NCBI GenBank assembly: GCA_963675925.2
Contig: CAXXIB010000004.1
Location: forward strand, 558,001-622,000
Direction: 5' to 3'
Source: CAXXOK01 sp963675925
Lineage (GTDB): Bacteria > Bacillota > Clostridia > Christensenellales > Aristaeellaceae
Length of the DNA: 64,000 nt
Below are positions 1 to 8,556 of this stretch, one piece after another (position 1 is the stretch's first letter; every line of letters starts with the position of its first letter). The notes under the pieces were generated by a model that did not search any database, was not told where the DNA came from, and saw only the letters and a program-made list of their open reading frames with translations. The translations under genes and the position numbers were made by a program.

Positions 1-1
1 C

Positions 2-571
2 TATATTAATTATTTGGTTACGAATAGAGATTTTCGCAATCATCATCAAGAACTACACCGTTGCTTCTTTTCACTAGATACGTACTTAGAACTCTATGAT
101 ACTATATTTAACAGAATTACAGAAGAAATCGAATTCCCATCTATGACTGTGCCGGATTATCTCGAAAACATTATATTACCAAATCAAAACGAATGTACCC
201 TACTTGAACGGCAAGATACATGGATTCGACAATGCATTCAAACATACTCTTCTGATAATGTGAAAATGTTTTGCTTATTTGCAATTCTATCCCAACTGAA
301 AACCGATAGGAAATTGGACTATATCTTATTATTTCTTGAAAACAATTCTTCTTATGATGCTTTCGAGAAAATTCCACTTACACCAACATCTTACGGCTGG
401 ACTGGCAGTGGAATACCTATATATTCGGCTTGGATTGACTATTTTAAAGCTTTGCTTCCACATTTATCCGGATTAGACTGGCTAGCGCATAAAAACCATG
501 TTTTAAAGACCATTGAATATTGGAAATCTCGGATCGAAGACGAACAAGTTCAAGAGATAATTCGAGGCTAA
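2..571 (+). CDS. Partial AT-rich hypothetical protein (3' end)
   Basis: The reading frame is open through the left edge of the window, so this is the C-terminal part (about 189 residues) of a longer gene. The TTG at 14 is not convincing as a start because the frame continues upstream without a stop. The product is helical and rich in Trp, Tyr and Asn near its end, with no recognisable motif, signal or membrane segment. Codon use is AT-rich, unlike the GC-rich operon that follows, which suggests acquired DNA. It converges on the leftward dnaI operon, with only about 30 bases between. Function unknown; C-terminal domains of multi-domain defence NTPases can look like this, but nothing here proves it. 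Confidence 0.6.
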   Translation, partial: YINYLVTNRDFRNHHQELHRCFFSLDTYLELYDTIFNRITEEIEFPSMTVPDYLENIILPNQNECTLLERQDTWIRQCIQTYSSDNVKMFCLFAILSQLKTDRKLDYILLFLENNSSYDAFEKIPLTPTSYGWTGSGIPIYSAWIDYFKALLPHLSGLDWLAHKNHVLKTIEYWKSRIEDEQVQEIIRG

Positions 572-603
572 TTCTCCTCATTTTGGATTTCTATTATTTT
601 ATC

Positions 604-945
604 TTACAGCCACTTGCCCCACTCCGCTTCATCCACCCCTACGGTTACCTTCTGGCCGTTGCGCACGATGGGGCTGACCAGGGCCATGGGGTCGTTCATG
701 AGTTCGGAGAGAATGAGATTGTCATCGGTCATGTGGGCGACCGGGCGTTCCAGGGCCTTCATACCGCGGCGGTCGACCAACGCGCGAGCGCTGCCGGCTG
801 CACGAGCAAACAGCTCCAGCTCGCGGCGGCCGGGCTTGTGCTTTTTTATGTCCACGCGCTGGACGGCGATTTTACGTTCCTTGAAAAAGCGCTCGGCTTT
901 GAGCACATCGGGGTTGGTTTTGGTGACATAAATCTGAATGTTCAT
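604..945 (-). CDS. ArsC/Spx-family thioredoxin-fold protein lacking the catalytic cysteine
   Basis: A 113-residue protein with the length and pattern of the ArsC/Spx family: an N-terminal beta strand, a helix rich in Lys/Arg (residues 15-26), the VQRVDIKKHKP segment typical of the second strand, and a C-terminal NGQKVTVGVDEAEW segment. The position that normally holds the redox Cys (just after the first strand, near residues 9-13) reads KTNPDV, and no Cys occurs anywhere, so arsenate reductase chemistry is excluded. Its ATG directly follows the TAA stop of dnaI, so it is translated as the last gene of the primosome operon. A regulatory or protein-binding role is inferred, not shown. Confidence 0.7.
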   Translation of the reverse strand: MNIQIYVTKTNPDVLKAERFFKERKIAVQRVDIKKHKPGRRELELFARAAGSARALVDRRGMKALERPVAHMTDDNLILSELMNDPMALVSPIVRNGQKVTVGVDEAEWGKWL

Positions 946-1926
946 TTATTTCTTCTTTAGGGTCGGGCGCACATCGCTGCCGATGAACTTAAGCAGTTTA
1001 CAGCGGGTTTCGTCCAAAAGTCGGCTGGCAATGCGCTCGGTGTAGCGGGCTTTGAGCTCCGGGACGGACAGGTTGGTGGAAATCACCGTATGTCTATTGC
1101 GGTTTTGGCGCTCATTGAGCAGATTAAACAGCTGCGTCACGGTGATGTTTTCCATCAGCGGCTCGGTACCCAGGTCGTCGATCAACAGCATCGGCACATG
1201 GATGAGCGCGTCCAGCAGGGCGTTGTTGTTTTCAAAATACGATCGGCGCATAATCTCCAGCAGTTTAAACGCGCTGACATATTCCACCGTATACCCGCGC
1301 GCGGTCACCCGGTGGGCGATAGCATGCATCAGGTAGGTTTTGCCCAGGCCGCTCTGGCCGGTGAACAGCAGATCATAAAACGGCGTATCGGGAAACGCAT
1401 CAGCGTACTGCATGCATACGTCGCGGTTGCGCATCATCATTTTCCGCTGGCTGACGGGCGAGGGATCGTCCTTGGCAAAGGTTTCGATATCGAAATTTTC
1501 AAAGGTCTGGTCGCCATTGAGTCCCAGTTCCCTGAGCATGCGGCGGTTAAGCTCGGCTTCAAAGCAGCTGCACATACGGCGGGACGGATCGTACACAAAA
1601 CCCTCATCGCGACAGAGCTCGCAGGTGTAAATCGGGTCGAGCACTGAAGGTTTTAGCCCATTTTCACGTAAACGTCCATTTATAACTTCATTTAACAATT
1701 GTAATGCACCAGGCACTACGGCATTTGCTTGATCGTATTTTCCATCAGGATAAAACGCATTGCGAATGCCTGACATTATCAACTCACGTCGCTCAGATAT
1801 CAATACATCCAACCCAGAAACTTTTTTGCAAATTTCTTGAATATGTTTTTCATACTCTTCCACGTTCCGGTCGCGGCGAGCCGCGTATTCATCCTGCAAA
1901 ACGGCGATCATGCGGTCACGCGTCAT
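946..1926 (-). CDS. dnaI: DnaI/DnaC-like replicative helicase loader (AAA+ ATPase)
   Basis: A 326-residue AAA+ protein. Residues 102, 105, 119 and 121 form a four-Cys zinc-ribbon pattern; Walker A is GQSGLGKT near 190-197; Walker B is LLIDD at 247-251; an Arg-rich C-terminal box (SRLLDETR) follows. This matches DnaC/DnaI proteins that load the replicative helicase at oriC or during restart. The start ATG overlaps the end of the upstream DnaB/DnaD-like gene by 11 bases, so the two are translationally coupled, as expected for primosome partners. The stretch 1650-1860 (residues 22-92, N-terminal domain) is strikingly AT-rich compared with the rest of the gene while the frame stays intact, suggesting a recombined segment. 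Confidence 0.88.
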   Translation of the reverse strand: MTRDRMIAVLQDEYAARRDRNVEEYEKHIQEICKKVSGLDVLISERRELIMSGIRNAFYPDGKYDQANAVVPGALQLLNEVINGRLRENGLKPSVLDPIYTCELCRDEGFVYDPSRRMCSCFEAELNRRMLRELGLNGDQTFENFDIETFAKDDPSPVSQRKMMMRNRDVCMQYADAFPDTPFYDLLFTGQSGLGKTYLMHAIAHRVTARGYTVEYVSAFKLLEIMRRSYFENNNALLDALIHVPMLLIDDLGTEPLMENITVTQLFNLLNERQNRNRHTVISTNLSVPELKARYTERIASRLLDETRCKLLKFIGSDVRPTLKKK

Positions 1927-3418
1927 ACTTGAGCGCCTCCTCTATCTCCTCCGGCGTCAAGCCGTCGTAATCCTTGGGGTCGTAGTCGCGCTGGGTATAC
2001 TGCTGCTCAATCACCGTTTTGCCGCGCTTCTTCGCGGGCGATTGATAGCTTTGCCCGTGCTCCTCGTGCGCCTTGCGTACAGCGGCCAGCGATTTGACAT
2101 CCTTTTTGAAAAAGCTTTCCAGCACCTTGTTCATAAACGGCATCGGTGCGGACTTGCCCCGCGAATACCCGGCCACTTCCGTAAGCACCTCATCGGAAAA
2201 CGCCCAGTCCTCGCGCCATTTGCGTAAAAGCTCCCGGTCAGAGGGCGATGGACTTAAGTCCGCGCCCATCGCCGCAAACAGGGTCTGTAAAAAGGCGTTC
2301 TGCTGCTTGACCAGCGACAGGTAGTTTTGCACATCTTCCTTGGTCTTCACGCCTTTTTGGTGCCATTTTTCCACCAGTTCCTCCAGGCGCTGTACAGACT
2401 GATTTTTCTTGGAGCGGCTGATTTCTCTGGCGGCCATCACCAGGGCATCGTGGCTGACCATGGAAATCATTTTCTGGTAGCTTTCCTTGATGGTCGGGTG
2501 ATTGGGGCTTATTTTCAGGCCCGCGGCGTTTAATACCTCGCGAATGGCCGCGCTTTCTTCCTTTTCCCTGCTAAGCTGCTTTTCCAGCTGCGAGGCCGTG
2601 GTTGCTTTCCGGCCGGAGCGTTCGTGTATACCGCGCAAAATGGAATCCAGATACTTAAAGCTCGGGTCGCCGCCGGTCATCTCCGCGCAGGCGGCTTCCA
2701 CGGCCTTGGGCGCAAAGCCCCATTCCTTGGTCCATTTCAGGTACAGGTCAATTTCATCGGTCGTGGGCGGGCGGAACTTGCTATTCCTGCGAAGTATTTT
2801 GCGGGTGCCGTCCCACGCGGCGGAACTGCGGGCGAAAAACTGCTCCGCATCCTCCATCTGTACAATATTGCGCTCCTTCATCTCCAGCGCTACCTTTTGG
2901 GCAGCCTTGAAGGAAAAATTCACCCCGCGTGTAAAGGCAAGGTGCTGTACCAGCATCAGTACCACTTCCCGGGGCAGGCCAAGCTGCTCGACCCACTCGT
3001 AACACAGCTGGGTTTCCCCGCCATGCAGTTTGCGGCGGTCGCCGAAAATGGCGTACAGTGCCTGGGCAAACTCCATATACTGATCGTCCACCGGCACGGC
3101 CTGCCGCCCCATCATGGCCTGCTGCACATTCAGGTAGGTGTAGCGCGGTGGTTTATCCTGCGTGCGGGCAACCAGCCTGGCGCGCTCCCAGTATTGCAGG
3201 GCCGAAAGCACGTCCGCTTCCTCCATGCCCAGCTCTTTAGCCAAAGCCTGCACGGTCATCCCTTCGCTGGCGCAGGCAAAGCGCGCATACATCAACCCGT
3301 AAATGTACACCTTGACATAGTTTTCCGGCGCAGTGGGCATGTATTCAATCACAAAGGCGTTGGGCAGCGCGATGCTGTCCCACAGGACACCTGCGGTATC
3401 TGCGTTAAACAGCGCCAT
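1916..3418 (-). CDS. DnaB/DnaD-type replication initiation protein
   Basis: About 500 residues from the ATG at 3418, which is preceded by a GGGGGCGGGGGA ribosome binding site; the frame is open for 24 more codons upstream but without such a site. The N-terminal third looks like a winged helix (VQALAKELGMEEADVLSALQ). Two DnaB_2/DnaD-like helical modules follow, one containing TTDEIDLYLKWTKEWGF...YLDSILRGIHE and one PSDRELLRKWREDW...FMNKVLESFF. These modules are typical of Bacillota primosome proteins that remodel DNA at the origin and recruit the helicase with DnaI. First gene of a leftward three-gene operon with dnaI and the Cys-less ArsC-like gene. Confidence 0.85.
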   Translation of the reverse strand: MALFNADTAGVLWDSIALPNAFVIEYMPTAPENYVKVYIYGLMYARFACASEGMTVQALAKELGMEEADVLSALQYWERARLVARTQDKPPRYTYLNVQQAMMGRQAVPVDDQYMEFAQALYAIFGDRRKLHGGETQLCYEWVEQLGLPREVVLMLVQHLAFTRGVNFSFKAAQKVALEMKERNIVQMEDAEQFFARSSAAWDGTRKILRRNSKFRPPTTDEIDLYLKWTKEWGFAPKAVEAACAEMTGGDPSFKYLDSILRGIHERSGRKATTASQLEKQLSREKEESAAIREVLNAAGLKISPNHPTIKESYQKMISMVSHDALVMAAREISRSKKNQSVQRLEELVEKWHQKGVKTKEDVQNYLSLVKQQNAFLQTLFAAMGADLSPSPSDRELLRKWREDWAFSDEVLTEVAGYSRGKSAPMPFMNKVLESFFKKDVKSLAAVRKAHEEHGQSYQSPAKKRGKTVIEQQYTQRDYDPKDYDGLTPEEIEEALKYDA

Positions 3419-3452
3419 TCCCCCGCCCCCTTTTGCTTGTTTGTGTGGGCAC

Positions 3453-3458
3453 AGTATA
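3453..3458 (-). promoter_or_regulatory. Extended -10 promoter element of the primosome operon
   Basis: Read on the minus strand the sequence is TGGTATACT, an extended -10 (TGnTATACT), about 35 bases upstream of the DnaB/DnaD-like start. No clear -35 was seen. The rest of the 3419-3661 intergenic region shows no other confident element. Confidence 0.45.
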
Positions 3459-3661
3459 CCATAATCCACGCAAGCGCGGCAACCGAACACGCACTAGCGG
3501 ACAATCGCAAATCCTACGCAGCGAAGCAGCATAAGCGTCCTAGTCCAACCTGTAATAATCCCGCACCGAAACGCCTATCCTGTTGCGTGCCAGAGGCATT
3601 TTATGGTAAGATGAAGCCGATTGAACCCTGATGATACCCTCGCCCCAAAGGAAGGTGCAAT

Positions 3662-5212
3662 ATGCGTAAATGGCTGATCGGCACAGTGCTTCTACTGTTG
3701 CTTATTTTCATATCCGGCGCAGCGCTGGCGCAGACCTATGCGCTGGACACGCTGATGGCAACGGTGGATATCCCCGAAAACTACGTTGTGATCACGCCCG
3801 AAAACATTGGCACCTACGCCGAATGGCTGACAGGCAAAGGCCTGACCTCCGAGGCGACGCTAAACGATATGCTCACAAGGGGCGTGCTTTTACAGGCCTG
3901 GGATCAGGAGGAAACCGACCGCCGGTTTGAGCTGACCGCAACCCAGGACGAACAAACCCTGCTAACGTTTGATGTCAACGAGCAGACCAGCGATTTCCGC
4001 CGCAGCTACCGCACCAGCTATTATCCCGATAACGACTATACCGGCCAGGGCTACACCTTTTCCACTTCGAACTGGAAGCATACCGACAATGGCCGCTTTT
4101 TAATTCTGGAATACATCTACCGCAAGTACGGCGATATCGACCACCGGGGCTATATGCGCCGCACCGTGCGCAACGGCTACGAAATCACCTTCGACATGCA
4201 GGTGTACGACCGCAGAACCACCTCCAAAGACAACTATGCCCTCAACAAAATCTGGGATAGCTTCGAGTTTGTAACCATCATGCCGCTGCCAGCCAAGGCG
4301 CAGGCCCAGATTAATATCGCAACCCCACCACCGCAGGAGACCAACGCCGCAGAGTTTGACATTAGCGGCACGGCGGCCGCCGGCGTTACCTTCTCCATTG
4401 GGATACGCGGGCTGAATTATCCTACCACCATCCTGTCCGAGGTAGAAGTCACCAAAACCGGCAAATTCAAAATACCGATTGAACTGCCGCGGGAAGGCGT
4501 GTTCGGTATTCGGATTACCGCCGACTACGCAGGCGAAACCGTGGCCGATTTCTTCTATGATGTTACCTACCAGCGCACCTTGCTTGCCGTGAACATTCAA
4601 AGCAAGATTCCCGAGACCGTAAGCTCCGATTCCATTACCATCTTAGGCACGGCGGAGCCCCGCGCTGAGATTCAGGTGTTTGTCAACGATGCCTCAACCG
4701 ATACCACCAAAGTCTCCTCCGACGGGAAGTTCTCCATCAAGGTGGACACAACGGACGAGGGCGTTTACGAAGTGCTGATGGTGTTTTCTAAAAAAGGCTT
4801 GTCCTCCCGCCGTATCACCCAGACCTTTACGCGCAATTGGACGGCCGAGGATATGAACAACCGCATCAAGGCCGATGCCGTGACCCCCAATTACGACACG
4901 CTTGTGAAGGATGTTGCACGCTACGACGGTCGTACCATTGTGTATAAAAGCTATCTGGTGGAGGTCGTGCAGTCCGGCAACGACTGGATTTATAAAATGG
5001 CACTGCACAGAAAAAATGGCAATTATTCCGATATTATCCTCGTCATCGCCAGCGAAGAACCCAGCTACGAGTTGGGTACGCGGCTGATGATGTATGGAAA
5101 GTCCGTGGGCATGTCGGTCAGCGGCAGTGAGGGCGAAAGCGCGGGGGGTGAAGCCACCGATGCTGAGTCCTACCCGTATTTTGAACTGCTGCTTCTAACG
5201 GCCGTTGAGTAA
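3662..5212 (+). CDS. Secreted protein with Ig-like repeats, function unknown
   Basis: A 516-residue protein with a clear signal peptide (charged MRKW start, hydrophobic core, cleavage after ALA near residue 23). The N-terminal half (about 24-210) is rich in Tyr, Arg and Asp with no known motif. Two Ig-like beta domains follow, each with the ISGTA/ILGTA...GKFxI...EGVYxV pattern typical of bacterial adhesive or linker modules (roughly 219-300 and 303-395). The C-terminal domain contains KDVARYDGRTIVYKSYLVEV and may be an OB-like fold. Monocistronic, ending at a bidirectional terminator. Extracellular or cell-wall location is inferred; the substrate is unknown. Confidence 0.72.
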   Translation: MRKWLIGTVLLLLLIFISGAALAQTYALDTLMATVDIPENYVVITPENIGTYAEWLTGKGLTSEATLNDMLTRGVLLQAWDQEETDRRFELTATQDEQTLLTFDVNEQTSDFRRSYRTSYYPDNDYTGQGYTFSTSNWKHTDNGRFLILEYIYRKYGDIDHRGYMRRTVRNGYEITFDMQVYDRRTTSKDNYALNKIWDSFEFVTIMPLPAKAQAQINIATPPPQETNAAEFDISGTAAAGVTFSIGIRGLNYPTTILSEVEVTKTGKFKIPIELPREGVFGIRITADYAGETVADFFYDVTYQRTLLAVNIQSKIPETVSSDSITILGTAEPRAEIQVFVNDASTDTTKVSSDGKFSIKVDTTDEGVYEVLMVFSKKGLSSRRITQTFTRNWTAEDMNNRIKADAVTPNYDTLVKDVARYDGRTIVYKSYLVEVVQSGNDWIYKMALHRKNGNYSDIILVIASEEPSYELGTRLMMYGKSVGMSVSGSEGESAGGEATDAESYPYFELLLLTAVE

Positions 5213-5235
5213 CGGTTACTACTGCATAAACAAAA

Positions 5236-5262
5236 CAAAGGCCGCGCATTGCGCGGCCTTTG
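5236..5262. terminator. Bidirectional intrinsic terminator
   Basis: Perfect 12-bp stem CAAAGGCCGCGC / GCGCGGCCTTTG with a 3-base loop and A/T runs on both sides, placed between two convergent genes. Confidence 0.85.
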
Positions 5263-5279
5263 TGTATGCCTGTAAAAGT

Positions 5280-6623
5280 TTACTTCGCTACGAATTCGTC
5301 GAGCAAGCCCATATCCCACAGCATGGAGCTGGTTAGATACTTGTCGCGGATATCGCGAGAATGCAGGAATGCATCGCGGGTCTGCTGCTGGGTGATGTCA
5401 ATCTCTTCCGGGGTAGTAGGCAGACCGAGCGAGCGCATCAGGCTGATGGTCTCATCGGCATCCGGCAGTTCTTCATCCATAATCGTGGTAATGGCATCCC
5501 AGTGCTCTGCAATGCGCGCAAAACGGGCCATGCGGGCCTGCGGATCATTCTTATGCCACAGGGTGTTTTCCTTGGTGATCAGCTCATCTGCGGTACTACC
5601 AAACACCGCACGCATGCTTGCTTCCCAGGCCTTTACATCAAATGCTTCCATCGCCTGCCGGGCCGTTTTTTCATCGGGTTGCATGGCGCGCAGCTGCTGC
5701 AAAATCTTCAGCGTCAGCGCTGTGCCCACGCCAACCTGAATGCCGTGAAGCTCCGGCGTTTCGTCCGCCTGCAAGGCAAACATCTCCCACAGATGGGAAA
5801 AATAGTGTTCCAGGCCGGAGGCGGGGCGCGATATCTCGGCAAAGGCCATCGCCAAACCCGACAGCACCAGTCCCTCGGCTACGGCTTCCACCGCGGCCTC
5901 GTCGCGCTCCAGCAGCTTGGGAGCGGCCTGCGTAATCTTCTGTAGTGATTTGCGCATCAGCCCTGCGATTTCCTCGCAGTAGTACTCGCCGGTAACAATG
6001 TTTGATATGCGCCATTCGCACTGGGCCACAGATTTGGCCAGCATATCACCAAGCCCTGCCCGCAGCATACGCTCCGGCGCTTTTTTCAGGATATCGGTAT
6101 CGGCCAGTATGGCCTGCGGGCAGGCGTTGTACGCCGACACCTTCACCCGGTGATAAATCATAGACGAGGAGTTGGACGCGTATCCGTCCATCGACGGCGC
6201 GGTGGCGACCGCAATGTGCTTTAGGCCTTTTGCATGGGCCAGCACCTTGGCGCAGTCCGTCAATACGCCGGACCCGACCGATACAACCACATCACAATCC
6301 GGCTCCAGCGCTGCTTCCAGCTGGGCGATGGCGTGCTCATCCGGCTCCACATGCGCCTGCTGAAACTGAAAGCGCACATAGGCAATTTCCGCCTGCACCA
6401 GTACGCCATCTACCCTATCCCCGGCGGCTTGCCAGGTGTTGCCGTCGCAGATGACAAACGGGCGTTTACATGCAAGCGTTGCCAAGGCCTCGGGCAAAAA
6501 ATCTACCGCGCCGCTGCCGATTTTCAGTACCTGTAATCCCGCCCGGTGCGTGCGCCCGCAGGAGCATACATACCCGGTATCTGATAATAGTTCCGCCATG
6601 GATAAATCTCGAAGCTGTGCCAT
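5280..6623 (-). CDS. sn-glycerol-1-phosphate dehydrogenase-like protein (AraM/EgsA family)
   Basis: A 447-residue iron-dependent-alcohol-dehydrogenase-fold protein of the AraM/EgsA group, which reduces dihydroxyacetone phosphate to sn-glycerol 1-phosphate. The NAD(P)-binding loop is GSGVLTD (117-123), followed by the APSMDGYAS signature. Likely metal ligands are D193 (GLGDMLAK), H273 (GLEHYFSH) and H293 (ELHGIQ). The N terminus carries a CSCGRTH motif (20-26) in front of the core. Start ATG follows AGGGAGG at good spacing. It is monocistronic. Bacterial homologues in Bacillota make G1P for unusual glycerol lipids or teichoic acid-like molecules, but the substrate here is inferred from family only. 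Confidence 0.85.
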   Translation of the reverse strand: MAQLRDLSMAELLSDTGYVCSCGRTHRAGLQVLKIGSGAVDFLPEALATLACKRPFVICDGNTWQAAGDRVDGVLVQAEIAYVRFQFQQAHVEPDEHAIAQLEAALEPDCDVVVSVGSGVLTDCAKVLAHAKGLKHIAVATAPSMDGYASNSSSMIYHRVKVSAYNACPQAILADTDILKKAPERMLRAGLGDMLAKSVAQCEWRISNIVTGEYYCEEIAGLMRKSLQKITQAAPKLLERDEAAVEAVAEGLVLSGLAMAFAEISRPASGLEHYFSHLWEMFALQADETPELHGIQVGVGTALTLKILQQLRAMQPDEKTARQAMEAFDVKAWEASMRAVFGSTADELITKENTLWHKNDPQARMARFARIAEHWDAITTIMDEELPDADETISLMRSLGLPTTPEEIDITQQQTRDAFLHSRDIRDKYLTSSMLWDMGLLDEFVAK

Positions 6624-6647
6624 ATCGTCGCCTCCCTGTTAAAAAAA

Positions 6648-6656
6648 ACTATATCA
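6648..6656 (-). promoter_or_regulatory. Extended -10 promoter of the araM-like gene
   Basis: On the minus strand TGATATAGT (TGn plus TATAGT) lies about 25 bases upstream of the start; no good -35 was found. Confidence 0.4.
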
Positions 6657-6752
6657 CATCCACCGCCCGGCGAACAGTGCCCGGGCATGGAGGATATTGA
6701 ATATACGCTTCACAATTTTTACCAGCTAACCCCTTTACATCCTCAGAAAACG

Positions 6753-6768
6753 GGTGTATGGTTACACC
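6753..6768. promoter_or_regulatory. Inverted repeat in front of the ABC exporter
   Basis: GGTGT-ATGGTT-ACACC, a 5-bp perfect inverted repeat in the 5' region of the exporter operon. It could be an operator or an mRNA hairpin; there is no regulator gene nearby to assign. Confidence 0.3.
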
Positions 6769-6807
6769 TGCGAAACAGCAGTTCGAGCTTGTTTCCCGGA
6801 GGCGTAA

Positions 6808-8556
6808 ATGGATACCTACCGGCGCATTTTTAAGTGGTTACACCCCTACCGAAACAAACTGATCGTTTGTATTGTTCTGGTCACCCTTTTAACGGCACTG
6901 CGGATGGTGGTTCCCTATATCACCAAATCCGTCGTCAACAATGTGCTGCCCAACCGCGACATGTCGCTGCTCCTAACCCTCAGCGCGGTGCTGATCGGCC
7001 TGACGGCCGTGCGCGGCGTGATGATGTACATTCGCGGCATGCTGCTAGAAGATGTTTCCCAAAGCGTGGTGTACGACCTGCGCACCGGTATTTACCGGCG
7101 CATGCAGGAACTGCCCTACGCTTTTTATGATGAAAACCACATCGGCGAGATTATGAGCCGCATGACCAGCGATATCGAAGGCGTCCGCATGCTGATCGTA
7201 TCGTCCGTGCTTGGCGTGCTGGAAAACCTGATGATGTTTACGCTGGCGCTAGTCGGCATGAGCATCATGAGCTGGCAGCTGACGCTAATCATGCTGGCGT
7301 TCTGCCCGCTGATCGCCTTGGTGGCCTGGCAGCTGCGCTATAAAATACGCCCAGCGCACACCGCCGTACGCGAGCAAAATGCTGTGCTGAACACCCGCAC
7401 GCAGGAAAACATCGCAGGGGTGCGGCTGGTAAAAGCCTTTGCCCGGGAAAACTTTGAAAAAGAAGCGTTCGCGCGCGATAACAACGCGGTTTTGGAGGGC
7501 CACCTGCGCGTCACCCGCCTTTGGAGCATCTACTTCCCCCTGCTGGATACCATGGCCCGTCTGGCCATCCCCGTGCTGATGGTATCGAGCGCTGCGCTGA
7601 TGGGCGCAGGCAAAATGGATGTCGGTACGCTGGTGGGCGCGACCGGCTTTGTGTGGATGCTCATCGCCCCCATGCGCAAGGTGGCAACCTTTGTCAACCA
7701 GATTGCAAATGGCGTGGTATCCTCCGAAAAGCTGATTTATTACTTAAACCTCGGCTCTCAGATTAAATCTCCCAAGGAAACCATACTCCCGGCCGTCCGC
7801 GATGGGCGCGTTGAGTTTCACAATGTAACCTTCCAATACGGCGACCATACCGTGCTGCGCGATATAGACCTGCAAGTAGAGCCCGGCCAGACCATCGCCG
7901 TGATGGGCGCGACCGGCATGGGAAAAACCTCGCTTGTCACGCTGCTTGGCCGCTACTACGATGTGGCCTCCGGTTCGCTGCTGGTGGACGGCGTGGACGT
8001 ACGCAAACAAGACCTGAAAGACCTGCGCAAGAGCATCGGGCTGGTGATGCAGGAAACGTTTTTATATTCCGAGACCATTTTCAACAATATCCGCTTCGGC
8101 CGGCCGGATGCGACCAAGGAGCAGGTCGTGGCCGCTGCCCGCGCCGCGCAGGCTGAGGACTTTATCCTGCACAGCCCGCAGGGCTACGATACGGTCATCG
8201 GCGAGCGTGGTATGGGGCTGTCCGGCGGGCAGAAACAGCGCATCGCGCTGGCGCGCGCCATTTTGTACAACCCCAGCATATTAATACTGGATGATGCAAC
8301 CTCCGCCGTGGACATGGAAACCGAGGCCGAGATTCAGCAAGCGCTGCAAACCGTGCTCAAGGGGCGGACCACGTTCATTATCGCCCACCGCATCTCCTCG
8401 GTGCGCAAGGCCGACCAGATTGTCATGCTGCAGGATGGCCGCATTATAGAGCGCGGAACCCACAAACAACTACTGGCCCTTGGCGGCGCGTATGCTGCGC
8501 TGTTCCACGACCAGACCCGGGACTTTACCCAGACCCAAACGGGAGGTGATGCCTGA
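6808..8556 (+). CDS. ABC exporter subunit 1 (TMD-NBD, degenerate Walker B)
   Basis: A 582-residue half-transporter: six membrane helices in the first 310 residues, then a nucleotide-binding domain with Walker A GATGMGKT (367-374), signature LSGGQ (from 471) and Walker B LILDD (D495, D496). The catalytic glutamate position after Walker B is Asp (D496), a mark of the degenerate half of heterodimeric type IV exporters such as BmrCD or TM287/288. Preceded by CCCGGAGG. The stop codon overlaps the start of the next gene (TGATGG), so both subunits are coupled. Probable role: multidrug or lipid/peptide export at the cytoplasmic membrane; substrate unknown. Confidence 0.9.
   Translation: MDTYRRIFKWLHPYRNKLIVCIVLVTLLTALRMVVPYITKSVVNNVLPNRDMSLLLTLSAVLIGLTAVRGVMMYIRGMLLEDVSQSVVYDLRTGIYRRMQELPYAFYDENHIGEIMSRMTSDIEGVRMLIVSSVLGVLENLMMFTLALVGMSIMSWQLTLIMLAFCPLIALVAWQLRYKIRPAHTAVREQNAVLNTRTQENIAGVRLVKAFARENFEKEAFARDNNAVLEGHLRVTRLWSIYFPLLDTMARLAIPVLMVSSAALMGAGKMDVGTLVGATGFVWMLIAPMRKVATFVNQIANGVVSSEKLIYYLNLGSQIKSPKETILPAVRDGRVEFHNVTFQYGDHTVLRDIDLQVEPGQTIAVMGATGMGKTSLVTLLGRYYDVASGSLLVDGVDVRKQDLKDLRKSIGLVMQETFLYSETIFNNIRFGRPDATKEQVVAAARAAQAEDFILHSPQGYDTVIGERGMGLSGGQKQRIALARAILYNPSILILDDATSAVDMETEAEIQQALQTVLKGRTTFIIAHRISSVRKADQIVMLQDGRIIERGTHKQLLALGGAYAALFHDQTRDFTQTQTGGDA

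Noticed and set aside
2624..3631. Rightward frame of 335 codons opposite the DnaB/DnaD-like gene
   Set aside because: Shadow of the real gene; Pro/His/Gln-rich product without domains.
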